From Numida meleagris (Eukaryota > Chordata > Aves > Galliformes > Numididae), in NCBI RefSeq assembly GCF_002078875.1, contig NC_034438.1, positions 67,169,842 through 67,233,841 of the forward strand: a stretch of DNA of 64,000 nucleotides. Direction: 5' to 3'. Under the pieces are notes generated by a model. It searched no databases and was not told the origin of the DNA. It saw only the letters and a list, made by a program, of their open reading frames with translations. Shown piece by piece: positions 12,033 through 24,159 of the stretch. Position 1 is the first letter of the stretch. Each line of letters opens with the position of its first letter. A program made the translations under genes and the position numbers.

Positions 12033-13984
12033 GTAAGTGAAGTTTGCTTAGAAAGAGGTTCATCTTTCTCCTGAATGCCTGCTTAGAAATCTGTGTTGTT
12101 TCAGAGTCCGCTGTGATGGGACCTATTGTCCTGTCTGGTCAATGATGTCTTTTTTGTGCAGTCGTAAAACCCTACTGAGATGATTTATAGCATTTCTGGG
12201 ATAACTGGCCCTAATTTCTCAGACAGAGCAGAGGAGGAGCCCCCCAGCACACACAGCAGATGTTCTCTCTGCCATCCCTGTCCTGGGGAAGTGGATCCGA
12301 AGTGCAGTTCTGTACCTCAGAGGAACAGCTCCCTCTTCCTCTGCCTGGTGCTGTGGGTTAGAGAGAACAGATTTCTTCCAAGCACCATACATCGGCCTGC
12401 TGTGCATTTGCGGCCTAGTGCAGCACCATGCAGTGGCAGAAACGAAGTGCTGCAGTCTCACAGAATGCTCTAAATTCAGCCTTCAGGGTGGGACACCTTT
12501 TGCTGTGCAATGCAAACAGCAAATTCAAGTACATCTGAGGATCCTAAGGCTAAATTCTGTGAGTAACATGAAAAAGTAATCTGTCCTGTTTGATAGAAAT
12601 TGGCTTGTGATTTCAGTACTGAAAAATGAGTATAGGATTATGTTCAAAACCCACTGAAATTAAATAGATTTTCTACCATTTAAAATACTGTCAGGGAAAA
12701 AGAATCTGTGTGAAAGGGCTTTAGTTAATTTTTAAGGCACAGGAGCTCACTAATGTGGTAATATATACAAGAGCAGCTACAACAATAATAAAAATAGTAA
12801 TTCAAAAACAAACAAAAAAGCCCAGTGGATAAATAATTTAAGAAATTTCATATGCAGCATTAAGAAAGGGAGTTAATTTAAATGCTGCATACTTGCCTTT
12901 TGCTGGTAATCAAAACTGAAAACTGGCAACTCAAAAATCTTTGTTTCTAAATGTAAAAAAATGAATTTGTTGAAGCAGATCTGTATAGAAGCTCATTGAA
13001 TGAATTTCTGAGAGTGTTCAGATCTTTCTCATTCTCATGTGTCTGTGTGTGAGATACAAAATTCTGATAAACACATTTGTTTTACATTCTGCACATTGGT
13101 CTGATGCCCAAAACAGCTAACAGGAAGAAATAGCAGTGTCCTGGGAAATACCTTAAAAATTTGCTGAAAACCATCAAGACATGAGGTAAGGAAGAATCAG
13201 TGAAATACTAATGTAAAAAGAGATGGTTTTCCTGTAAGAAGACAAGGTCAGCTTTGAAGGGAACCAGATGATGTCTGCAGAGTGAGAACAGATCTGCTGG
13301 CAGCACTTTAAGTAGATTTGATTCAAAGCAGCTAGTAATTGCCACATGTAAAAATATTAGCCTGCTTATACTATCAGAAATTATGTTCCCCTTTGATGAT
13401 CTAATTCTTGAAAGGTATAGCAGAAACGAGGAGCAAATATAAAGGGATGAAGCCAGCTATAGGCAGGCACTCATCTGATGAGTCACTGGCTTCCAGTCAT
13501 TGTTGGCATATTCCCTATGTTTCAAAAGGCCAGCAAATAAGCGCAAATCTGAAACATTCTTTACACTATAAATTGACATTTACGTTGAATTACAATGTGT
13601 GAATGTATAATGATGTTGTGGATACACCATGGCCAATGTAAAAAAATAATCTGTGAGTTTTAAAGAACGAAAGCAGCTCCACATACATCTTGACTCATTT
13701 AGTGACATTCAAAGTGCTACAAAAAGCAGGATTTTACAAATCTGTTGCTGTGCCTTCTCATTCTCTTCTCTGGAATTTCTCTGCTGCTGCTTTGAGAACC
13801 TGAGCAACAATTCTTATTCATACTTATCTACATAAGCCTACTCATTGGTCTTCAACAACAGTAAAGAGACATTAGAAGGAAATACATATCACATATCACA
13901 AATATGTTTGTATCTCATTGTCCTTAAGTGTCAAACTCTCAGTAAATTTTGCAGTATATTCTGATCCCTGTCACATTCTGGAGG
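12033..13984. other. Single-copy DNA with a locally GC-richer patch
   Basis: From about 12180 to 12480 the composition rises to about half GC, with frames of 97 codons (plus) and 80 codons (minus) that match nothing I recognise. The remainder is AT-rich without repeats I can name. Confidence 0.45.
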
Positions 13985-14343
13985 NNNNNNNNNNNNNNNN
14001 NNNNNNNNNNNNNNNNNNNNNNNNNNNNNNNNNNNNNNNNNNNNNNNNNNNNNNNNNNNNNNNNNNNNNNNNNNNNNNNNNNNNNNNNNNNNNNNNNNNN
14101 NNNNNNNNNNNNNNNNNNNNNNNNNNNNNNNNNNNNNNNNNNNNNNNNNNNNNNNNNNNNNNNNNNNNNNNNNNNNNNNNNNNNNNNNNNNNNNNNNNNN
14201 NNNNNNNNNNNNNNNNNNNNNNNNNNNNNNNNNNNNNNNNNNNNNNNNNNNNNNNNNNNNNNNNNNNNNNNNNNNNNNNNNNNNNNNNNNNNNNNNNNNN
14301 NNNNNNNNNNNNNNNNNNNNNNNNNNNNNNNNNNNNNNNNNNN
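13985..14343. other. Assembly gap (359 N)
   Basis: Unsequenced run of N. The right edge enters a GAGGA-type microsatellite, and the left edge ends in GGAGG, so the gap most likely reflects an expanded purine repeat. Frames crossing it are artefacts. Confidence 0.97.
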
Positions 14344-14387
14344 GAGGAGAGGAGAGGAGAGGAGAGGAGAGGAGAGGAGAGGAGAGG
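14344..14387. repeat. (GGAGA)n pentanucleotide microsatellite
   Basis: About nine near-perfect GGAGA units directly against the gap edge. The true array probably extends into the gap. Confidence 0.95.
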
Positions 14388-14885
14388 TTGTTGCTTGGTT
14401 TGGTAGAACAGAAATTAAGCACTGGGATAAAAGAAAAGTTATCATGGACAGAGTACCAAAGGTTAGTTGCCTGTTAGAAGCATTCAGATTGACATAATTT
14501 TAACACCTGTGGATTTTCTCATGACCTTCTGTTGTGATCAGTATTATCTTTGGATCTACTAAGCTGCCTTTCCAGCAGCTCTTCCTCTGAATCAGTTCTG
14601 GACTTAGTGGATCTGCCTTGATTCAGTTGCAGGGAGTTACAGTGTGGTGTCTGTGATCTGGTCTCCATTGACGCTTTGAGAACTGACATGTATTGCAGCC
14701 GTGTGCACTGCAACTGCTTCCTGGGCAAGTCTATGGGCCAATGGGAACAGACCCCAGTTGCTGAGCAGACAAGAAGACTAAATATTCCTCTAGTGAAATA
14801 GTTCCTAAGCAGTGTGAATGGTGCTCTTTCTTTTTGTTGTTTTGTTGGGCTGATGCCTGAAAGAAAGAATATTTTGATAGACACA
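14388..14885. other. Single-copy DNA, nothing recognised
   Basis: Moderate GC and no identifiable repeat. A 121-codon minus-strand frame (14884 to 14519) has no motif I recognise. Confidence 0.5.
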
Positions 14886-14955
14886 GAATAGCCTGATCTA
14901 TAGTTTGGACTAGATCATCTCCAGAGGTCCCTTCCAACCCCTAAGATTCTATAAT
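14886..14955 (+). mobile_element. CR1 LINE, terminal 3' UTR fragment
   Basis: Matches the end of an older CR1 3' UTR: TTGGACTAGATCATCTCCAG, then GGTCCCTTCCAACCC and a degraded ATTCTATAAT tail. Only about 70 bases survive. Confidence 0.8.
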
Positions 14956-16343
14956 ACTTCTCTCACAGTTTTCTACACTTTTTCCAAGGACAGGTAAGAA
15001 TCACTGTTAATTCCATGCTAGCTGTCTGTGAGGTCTGGTTATGTTATGGGTTTTATCAGTTTATATTGGAGATACCTTGGAGACACTACATTTAAGCTTT
15101 CAGATGAAAATTACTCTAAATGAGTGGCTACACAAATCTTAATCACTGTTTTTTAAACTGTAAATTTCAGTAAGTACTCATGCATGTAACACCCATGCTG
15201 AAGAACTACCCAGAACACTCCCTTCTCGCTCATCAATGAACTGGGTCCTTTCTTTGCAAGGCAACAAAAAATAGAAGCTGCATAAGCTATGTAAGTGTGT
15301 ATGTGTGTGAACATATAGATGTAGTGTATACGTTCATGTACATGCATATATTTATATAATATGCACATACCGTACACTTCACCCTCAAGTCTAATTCAGA
15401 TGTAACTCTCCATTATACACAGAATTACACTTGTAATTTCAGGCCTATAAGTATTTAGAATCGTGTCTGATATTTAAATATCCGTTTGCAGATCAAAGCA
15501 TTAGTTTTTGATGAATAAAAAGAAGTAGGAATAAATGGCTTGTATTAAGGTTATACTTATGACAAATAGTTTTCCCTTATTCCTTTTTTGTCTGAATTCA
15601 GATTTAAAATACTGAATTTGAGATATGTGCCTACTCAGATGTAGAACACTTGGATAGTTTTAAGAAATGCAATTGAAAAATAGATGCAGCCTGAGACAAG
15701 GAAGTGTCATTTTCTTAAAAGACGAACGAGCCATGACATATTTTGTTGTTGTTATGTTTATTGCTACATCTCCTCCCTGCTTTGATTCATGCCACAAGAC
15801 ACCACAGCAGCTGTCTGAGAGGCAAACTGCTGGGAAAGACACAGTATAAACCAACCTCCTATTTAATTTCTATTCTTAGTTATGAGTCAATGAACAGGCT
15901 CTACATGGTGCTTTGCCTTACAGTCTTTGCCTTCCTGATTGAATTTCTCCTTTTGTAATAATTGCTTTTAGCACTGAGATCACCAAGTTCCAGAAAACAG
16001 TCTCACCAAGAAACCAAGTCCCTAGCTGGGAAATGAACTTGCGACACATAAGTGTAGGGGAGAAATGCATTGAAGTAGTGTCAGAGCTTTGTCTCAATAC
16101 AACAAGAGCTTCTGTGATTAACTTGGTACTGGCTTCCTTATGCCCATTCTCAGCAGAATGTTGTACACTTGCTTGAAAAGTGGAAAGCCTCTCATTTAGA
16201 TGGAGAAATTGTCCTCCCCTGGAGCCCACTTTCATGAAAGATGGCTGTACTTCTAGATGGGAAGCATGTCTTTTCAGATGTATAACCTGTGATTATATCA
16301 GTGTTTCTGAACTACATCCATTAAATATCATGCTCTTTACCCT
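14956..16343. other. Single-copy DNA, nothing recognised
   Basis: AT-rich, with a short run of TG-rich sequence near 15295-15310. A 105-codon minus-strand frame (16235 to 15918) shows no recognisable domain. Confidence 0.5.
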
Positions 16344-16802
16344 TGTGGTTTAACCCAATGATCTGCATGTAGACATGTGCTCTCTCCCCAGTGCAATGGG
16401 ATGGGGAGATACTCCCAAAAGGTAAAAGTGTGAGAACTCACTGGCTGAGAGGAGGACAGCTTAATAAGCAAGAGAAAACAAAACAAAAAAGAGAGAGGAC
16501 TAAATAAAATATGAACAAACAACAAACAATGGTTCAGTATGGAGTTATATGCTGTGGGGCAACACTTTGGTCAATCTGGGTCAGCTGTTCCAGTTCCGTT
16601 CCCTCTCGCTCCTGCTGCACCCCTGGTCTCCTTGCTGGTGGGGAAGCACAAGAAGCTGTAATTCTCTTTGCTTAGTTTAAGCACTGCTCAGCAGCAACTA
16701 AAATACCGGTGTGTTACCAAATTTACTTTCATCCTAAATCCATTACACGCTGCCATTCCAGCTACTATGAAGAAAATTAACTACCCCAACCAAAGCTGGA
16801 AC
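16344..16802 (+). mobile_element. Solo LTR of an endogenous retrovirus (TGTGGTTTAACCC family)
   Basis: Begins with TGTGGTTTAACCC, has the internal GTGGGATGGGG-like and AGCTTAATAAGC-like blocks, a GGGTCAGCTGTTCC motif, and ends with ACTATGAAGAAAATTAACT...GGAACA. This matches a widespread bird LTR family and a second diverged copy at 22398-22725. No internal gag/pol follows, so it is a solo LTR left by LTR-LTR recombination. It is diverged, parts of the centre are missing, and no clear target-site duplication remains. The 87-codon frame at 16668-16931 falls mostly within it and is not a gene. Confidence 0.72.
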
Positions 16803-17899
16803 ATCCTCCAGGAAGTAGGGCAGATCCAAAGAGAATATATCTTCATTTCCTCCTCAGTGTATAAAAACACTCTTCAGCGGTGGTGGAACAGAGTCCTCCA
16901 AAATATTAATTCTTTTCCTATTCGAGTTTGAATTATTAGAGCTATGCAACTAACTCCATGGAGAGAAACTTAATTTCCTCCCCAGAACACAGGTAAAAAT
17001 TACCCTCAAAATAATAATGGAGAAATAAAGGAAAACAGAAATTTGCTCAGAAATTAGTGAAAGTTAGTTTGTTTTTCAGTCACTTTCTTTACAAGCATTG
17101 TGTTGTTCTTTTCTCAGAATTTCTTCCAAGAAAACATAGTTTCCATTTCTCTAATTTTTTTATTTATTAAACACTTATATTCTGAGTCTGTGCAAGAGCC
17201 AAACATCTATTTATTTATTTCGGGGATCTGCATTCCAAAATAGTGGAAAGACATCAAGGAGTGCAAGCTAAAAGCAAACAGACTGAACTATTTGTCAGAA
17301 AGGCAACATTTGCTCACAGTTATCACTTTGTGAAAACTTGATATATTGCAATTACATCCTATTTTAATTAAAAAATCTCTAAGTGTAGAGTAAAGGCAGA
17401 AATAGTAATAGGTATTAACTTTGGACACATTTTCCTTTCCAGAGAAAACATTTTCCTTTACAAACATTTTATGACCTTTTAAAAAAGTACGCCAGAATTA
17501 CTTTGATTTTCTACATGGCTTTGACATTTGTCCAGGCAACAGTCCTAGAGTTTGCTGCATTTGAAGTTGGGATCTAATCATTTCAAAGAATAACAGTTGC
17601 ACTTCAGTTCACTTTTTTTTTCCGCTGCCACCATATTCTGCTAAATACAAATTCATAAAATTATTTAAAGAACTAAAGCAGATGAATGACTCAACTGTCT
17701 AGCTTTTAGTACTTAATGCCTTCTTCTATGTACCAGTACCTGAATGTTTCCATTCTATTTGTCATGTTTATCTGCATCAGCAGTATGGGAAGTCCGGTAA
17801 TATCAGATATCCAAGATCACCTTTGATGTCAGGGAACAACAAACAGTGTATTAAGGCACTTAGGATAAAAAGGAGTCAACATTAATTTATGTGAGTTTC
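16803..17899. other. AT-rich single-copy DNA, nothing recognised
   Basis: No named repeat, exon or RNA gene seen on either strand. Confidence 0.55.
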
Positions 17900-18680
17900 T
17901 TTAGGAGATTAGTAGAAGTTCATACAGAAACAAGGAACCTGAAGTACCTGGGTCCTTGGTTACCTTTGAGATCTGTTGCTAGCACTGTTCCCCAGGGGTC
18001 AGTGCTGGGTCTGGTCTTGTTCAAAATCTTCATCAGTGACCTGAATGAAGGGATAGAATGCACACTCAACAAGTTTTCTGCTGATACAAAGCTGGGAAGA
18101 GTGGCTGACATACCAGAAGGCTGTGCTGCCATTCAGCGAGGCTGGACAGGCTGGAGAATTGGGACGAGTGGAACTTGAACAACAAGGGCAAGCATAGAGT
18201 CCTACACCTGGGCTCCCCAGTTCAAGAAAGAGGGAGAAGAGAGTCCAGTGGAAGGCTGCATAGATGATAAGGGGCGTAGAGGAGCATCTCTCTCTGGAGA
18301 TAAGGCTGAGACATCTGGTACTGTTCAGCCTGGAGAAGACTGACAGGGAATCTTATTGATGCTGACAAATACATGAAGTGCAGATGTCAAGAGGATGGGG
18401 CCAGGCTCTTGTCAGTGGTGTCCAGTGACAGGTTAAGGGACAACAGGCAAAAACTGCAATGCAGGAAATTTCATAGACATGAGAAAAAAATTCTTTATTT
18501 TGAGGGCACTGGAACAGGCTGCCCAGAGAGTTGTGGAGTCTACTCTGGAGATATTCGTATCCTGCCTGGACACTTCTCCTGGGCAACCCACTTTAGGGAA
18601 CATGCTTTAACAAGGGGATTGGACTGGATGATCTCCAGAGTCCTTTCCAGCCCCTGTGATTCTATGATTCTGTGATTCTG
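17900..18680 (+). mobile_element. CR1 LINE, older subfamily, internally deleted RT plus 3' UTR
   Basis: Holds RT motif B in recognisable form (VPQGSVLG, about 17985-18015), a damaged motif C (SADTKL where CR1 has FADDTKL, about 18075), then jumps from the HLG block straight to sequence that lies several hundred bases further on in CR1 (CTCCCCAGTTCAAGAA). The 3' UTR ends CTGGATGATCTCCAGAG...GATTCTATGATTCTGTG. Both the internal deletion and the lost aspartate make the copy inactive. The 5' boundary is approximate because the first 60 bases are very diverged. This is a different, older subfamily from the 38 kb copy. Confidence 0.88.
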
Positions 18681-21600
18681 CAACTGTAAGGTGAGCTTTG
18701 TGATCTCTCTTCAAAAGAGCCAAAGCATTCTGGCTTTGGAAGGTTTCTACTTGAGTCTGAAAGTGCATTTCCAGTCTTGCATTTATGGGAATTTAAACAG
18801 ACGGTCATGCTTGCAGAAACAAAGCAGCAAACGAAAATCCTAAAAATCCTGAGCAGAGAAGCATTCCTTTAAGTTCAAAATGCACCTTATGTTCTATGAG
18901 CCCTCCAAGTCCAAAAGAGAATGCTTACTAGAGACACAGGTATATCCAGTGGACAATCTTCCCTATCCGTAAGCTTCAGTATGGGCTTAATTTCAAAATA
19001 TTCTCAGTTCCATCAAGCATTTTACATATATATTCATATGCTGCATATAATAGGCAATTTGATTTAGTGGTAAAGGTGTTTACCTTTCCCTATTCAACTT
19101 GAAATGTTTTCATTAGTAAAGCATGTTTTATACAGTAAAGAGAAATATGCCATCCAGAACTATACATATTGAGAAAGAATACATGCTACATGTGTTCATG
19201 AATTCATGTTCGTCTTCTGCTTAAAGGCAGCAGCTGTCTATTTCATGACTGTTACTCCTACAAGCATCTTTCTATCACATTTTTCTACAAAATAAATGGC
19301 AATATATAGATCGTAAGATAAATGTTCTCTAAAAGAGAATTTCCCAATATTGTAGCATTACTGAAAACTTCTGATTTTTTAAAAATAGTTTAACAGTGAT
19401 AGCCGATGTGATGACAGGAGTCCTTGAATTAACAAAAGTGTAGAAGAGGAGGAGGCCTGGAGAAAGCAGTTAGGAAGTCTCTGAGGAAGAAGAAAATCCC
19501 TTCTTAATTTCCTTTTTTGCCTGGGTAGGATGGAGAACACCATTCTCCAAGTCCTAGCATATCAGTTCTGAATATCTCAAACATAAGGTAAGGGGACAGC
19601 CTATTTTCTGCATTCCTGAAGTTCATTATGCCTGGATGCTACATCTCCAGCTACCCTGATGGGTGCTAGAACCTAATTCTGAAAAGAAAAAATTATATTG
19701 CTATCGCATCCCACAGTTCAGAAAAGGCTCAAAAATCTTACGTGGAAAATTAAAGTTCACAGGTTAGTGTACTCAAACTAAAACTAAATACAAACTAAAC
19801 TGTTTTGTATTTTCTTGTTTTTCTCTTTATTTAGGTGTATTTTCTAATTGAATAACTGTTCACACTGATAGAGTTACACATTGATTAAGTGGTAATGAGT
19901 GCAGATTTCCATGAAGATTCCATGAATTAGTAATTATGGTTTTATTGTAATTGGAAATAGTGAAATAAACTCAGTCTCCACTGTCACATACATGTAATAG
20001 ATGAGTTAATTTGTCTTCAGCACTCTCACAGCTTTAATATTTCTCCATCAAAATTAGTAGGATCCAAAATGTATAAAACTGTATCCCCCAAGAAACCACT
20101 CTTCAGTATCAATGAAAAGTATTTATTTCATCTGTCTTTGGTGTGAGCTCACCATCTCTTTCCCTTTTTCTCCTCCTTCTCTTTGCCTTTCCCCCTCCTT
20201 TGCTCTTTCTCACGCTGTGGTCTCTGTTGGGCTTCTGCTGTGATTCACTCCATTTTGTAAAGCCTGTGACTCCTCAGGTCTCCTCAGGGATTCCAAGAAA
20301 TAATCAGCAACAGTAAAAAGGAACTACTGCTCTGCACCCGGCCATGATTGTATCAGTTGAAGGATTACTCTCCCAGAAAGAGGAAGGAATAATCCTCATG
20401 GAATAGTTACTCTTAATCTTGGCCCTGCACACCTAGGGGAGTCAGTTACCTTACTGCCTTTTGGCAAGCATATCATCCATTTTTGTGGAAGGAATCACTG
20501 AGGTCCCACTACCTGCTATACAGTGTATGTTAATCTCTTGCCAACTCCAGCGTTTTTGTTCATTTTAGTACGTTAGTATTGATTTTAATTTTAATTGATG
20601 TGCCTTGTAAAGTATTAACCTTAAGAACTGTCCAACGCAGTTCAAGAAAAGCAGCCTTAATTACTCTATAAGAAGGCAAGGAAATCAGATGCTCTGCTTC
20701 GGAAGGGATAAGTCATGACACTGTACTTATCAAACCAAATTTCCTTCAGATTTCAATCTTTACATGTCCACTATTTCTGCATCATCAGTTGGAGAGAGAT
20801 CATCTGACACACAGGGATATTTTCTTTAAGGATTAAAATTTTGCCTCCAACTGTAGCTGCAGACAAAGTTTAGATTTATGTATATTTAGCATATATCTTA
20901 TTAAAGTAACTTTTAGGGTTTAGATTGTGCTTTCTTCTTTTTTCTTTTCTTTCCTAATCCCCTGCTAATGTGAATATAGTCTTGCATCTGTGTTAGAAAT
21001 AGTACTGATTTCCTCACCAGATATTTTCCTGTGATAAAATGATTTTTCCATTTCATCAGAATGTTGGTGGTACACTTTCCACCATCCCTTTTTTTTCTAG
21101 AGAACAATATTGATGGACCAATTTTGTTTTAGTTTGTTTTTCAATTCTCTGAAAAGAAAAAAAAAAAAAATCACAAAAAATGTTTAATGGAAGTTCACAT
21201 ATTAATGAAAAAAATTCACAGGAAAAAAGAATAAACTTCCCAGCCTGCCCTACTAGACAAAAAAAAAAAAAAAAAGAACGAATGTTTCTAATCTTCCAAA
21301 GACATATTAAGCATGCAAAACAAGTAAACAAAAATAAAAACAAGCACCACAAATCCAACCAAACTATAAAGAGCTATCACAAGTAAACAAACATTTATCT
21401 ATACCTTACCGTATTTTAATTCAAAACGAGACGTGGGAAGAAAAAACTCAACATGATGCCCTGTTGTTTTTTCCCCTCTACAGTATTTATCCCCCACATA
21501 ATGAAAGCACACACTTCTTACTGACTTAAGCAGCAGAAGAGAAAAAACAAATATAATTCTAGAAACAGGCAGAGTCACTGACAGAAAAAAAATTATATCT

Positions 21601-22397
21601 ACCTTGCTACCAAAATACTGAAGCCTTCTTGATGCAATATCTTTATGGAAGTCATTCAGTTGCAATACAATTATTAAAAGTTCCAGGCTGGAACTTAAAT
21701 TAATGGTGAAAATGTCATATTTACTCATATCTATACAAATTTATTAAAAGCACCCAGCTATGCTTCAGGCCGTAGTTTGAATATTGAAAATAAATATCAA
21801 ATGGCTGTATCACTCAGACCTGCCATTGGTGGGTTATGAACATAGAAAAACCCTATAACTGGCCACCTCTCTCACCTCAGCAACTGCCTTATGAGATGAG
21901 ATGATGAGTGCTGAAGGTCAACAGCTGGAGACATTGCTAATCTAGCTAGTTAGAGGTGCATCAGATTATGACTACTGCATAGACAACATCTCCTACTTTC
22001 AGGTTTATCTACAGGGCCACTGTACCTGTTATTTCTATGGGTGAATACTGGGAACATGCCATGATTAGAAACATTGAATTTAGCATTCCTAATGTATCTA
22101 TGTAAACAATATCACACATGATTCTTATTGTTATTTGTTTTAATGATCATGCAGCATATTTTGTGGAAGAGAAGACTAAAAATTCCTATTTTCTTGTGAT
22201 TTTACTGAGCACACAAGTGTAAATAGTAGCTGTATTCCCCACAACATCTGTCTCTTGTCCTTATCTTATTTTTTCACTAGTAAATTCAATATTCTGCCAG
22301 CATGCATAGCTTCATCTATTTTCATTCTCCTTCAGCTTTTCTTGTAGATCTAATTACTTTAAATGTAACAAAGAGCATATCTGATATGGGTAAGCAT
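18681..22397. other. Mostly AT-rich single-copy DNA with a few low-confidence signals
   Basis: No transposon recognised across 3.7 kb. A 59-nt interval at 19529-19587 (plus) and a 115-nt interval at 21410-21524 (minus) have exon-like splice borders and an open frame, but nothing corroborates them. Poly-A runs near 21160 and 21260 are simple repeats. Confidence 0.45.
20153..20211. repeat. Pyrimidine (CT-rich) tract
   Basis: About 60 bases dominated by C and T (CTTTTTCTCCTCCTTCTC and similar). Low complexity. Confidence 0.8.
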
Positions 22398-22725
22398 TGT
22401 GGTTTAACCCAGGAAGTGGCTATGCATCACACAGTCCTTCGCTCATTCCCCTCTTCCCAGTGAGATTGGAGAGAGAATCAGGAGAAAAAATAAAATAGAG
22501 CTCATGGGTTGAGATAAAACTATTTACTAAGGTAGAGGAAAGGAAAAGGATAATAGTTATGACTATATGTTTATATATAAGAATGTATAAAACAAGTGAT
22601 GCACAAGCAATTGCTCACCACTCCCAACCAGCAACTCTGAACATCAGTGTGTTATCAATATTATTTTCTCTCCTAGAACCAAAAACATGAAAGAAAACAA
22701 TTCAATTCCAGCTGAAACTAAGACA
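22398..22725 (+). mobile_element. Solo LTR, second copy of the TGTGGTTTAACCC family
   Basis: Starts TGTGGTTTAACCC, carries ATGGGTTGAGATAAAACTATTTACTAAGG-type sequence (primer for the same region of the 16344 copy), and ends near CAGCTGAAACTAAGACA. It is shorter than the 16344 copy because part of the middle is deleted. No retroviral coding region adjoins it. Target duplication not detectable. An antisense CR1 begins about 215 bp downstream. Confidence 0.65.
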
Positions 22726-22941
22726 GGAAGAAATTCTTTAGCACGGGACAGACCTTCGTGTCAATTTACAGTTTCCCAATGTGTAAATAATAGTTTAAAG
22801 TTTATAACTTCAGAAGGCAAAATGTCAATCAATGTAATCTCTACTTATTTCTGCAAGATGCTCGTCTACAACCATTATCGGCATATCCACCAACTAAAAG
22901 TCCTCCAAAATCTAATCAGCACCAGAATAAAGTTATTATAA

Positions 22942-23930
22942 AATCATAGTGTTATCTGGGTTGGAAAAGATCCTCAAGATTACTAAATCCAACCATCAAC
23001 CTGACCTCCTGAGTCCAATCATTAGATCATGTCCCTTACTGCCATGTTCACAAGTCTCTTAAATACCACCAGGGATGGAGGCTCCACCACTTCGCTGGGT
23101 CACATCCTCCAAAGCTGGACTGTGAAGAAATTCTTCTCTGTGCAACTTGAAACCATCCGTTGTGTCCTACCACTTATCTTCTGAGAAAAGAAACCGACAT
23201 GCTCCTCAAGTTGACTTCCTTTCATGCGGTTATATAGGGCGATGAGGTCTCCCCTAAGCCTCCTTTTCTCCAGACTGAAAACGATCAGTTCCCCCACTCA
23301 CTCGTCATAACTCTTGTTTTCTAGTCACCTCACCAGTTTCATTGAACTTTGCATATGCTTGAGCAATTCCATAACATTTTTGTAGTGAGAGGCCAAAAAC
23401 TGAACACAATGCTCAAGGTGAAGTCTCACCAGTGTCAAGAAAAAGGCGACAATCACTTCCCTAGACCTGTTGGCCTCACTATTTTTGCTACAAGCCAGGA
23501 CATCATTGGCCACCTAGGCATACTGCCAGCTATCGACCAGCACCTTCATCTCTTTTTCTGACAAGCAAGTTTCCAGCCACTCTTCCCACAGCCTATATCA
23601 CTGCATCATGTTGTATGACCCAAGTGTAGGATCCTTGTTGAATGTCACATGATTGGACTTGGACCATAAATCCTAGTTTATCCAGATCCCTCTTGTAAAG
23701 ATCTCCTACTCTCAAGCAGATTGACAGTCCTAGCTAACGCGGTATTTTCTGTTAAATTACTTGGGAGTGCACTCAATTGCCTCATCTAGATAACTGATAA
23801 AAATGTAAAACAAAACTGGCCCCAAGACTGAACTCTGAGGGACACCACTGGTAACCAGCCACCAACTAGATCGAACTCCACTTACTTTTACTCTATGAGC
23901 CTGGCCATCCAGCCAGTATTACCACTGAGT
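22942..23930 (-). mobile_element. CR1 LINE, antisense, about 1 kb, old
   Basis: Read on the minus strand this is the second half of a CR1 RT ORF plus 3' UTR. On the plus strand one sees the inverted tail (AATCATAG...GGTTGGAAAAGATCCTC), the inverted end of the ORF, and inverted [22 protein letters not shown] coding near 23245 (that block split here by mutation). At the far end the sequence complementary to the region upstream of motif C is preserved. Many stops and indels make it a dead copy. Frames named on either strand here (for example 23100-23561) are LINE debris. Confidence 0.88.
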
Positions 23931-24159
23931 GTTGTCTTAAAAGGCTCAACAACAGGAACAACTACAAAATTAAAAAAACTCTGGCTTTAGATTTTCTAAT
24001 ATATTTTTGCTTGCAGTCTACAATTTCTTAAATTTCTAAGATTTCTACAATTTCTTAAGGTACTAAGGATAAATGGGAAGTAAAGGTGTATCACAGATGT
24101 TATTTATACAGTGGACTGTCCGCTATCAGTATTTTGACTTAAGACTATTAAAACAGTCT

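Noticed and set aside
13918..14497. Frames of 160-180 codons on both strands
   Set aside because: They run through 359 N bases and a GGAGA microsatellite.
15918..16235. 105-codon minus-strand frame
   Set aside because: No motif, no splice or promoter context, no match to the surrounding LTR or CR1 families.
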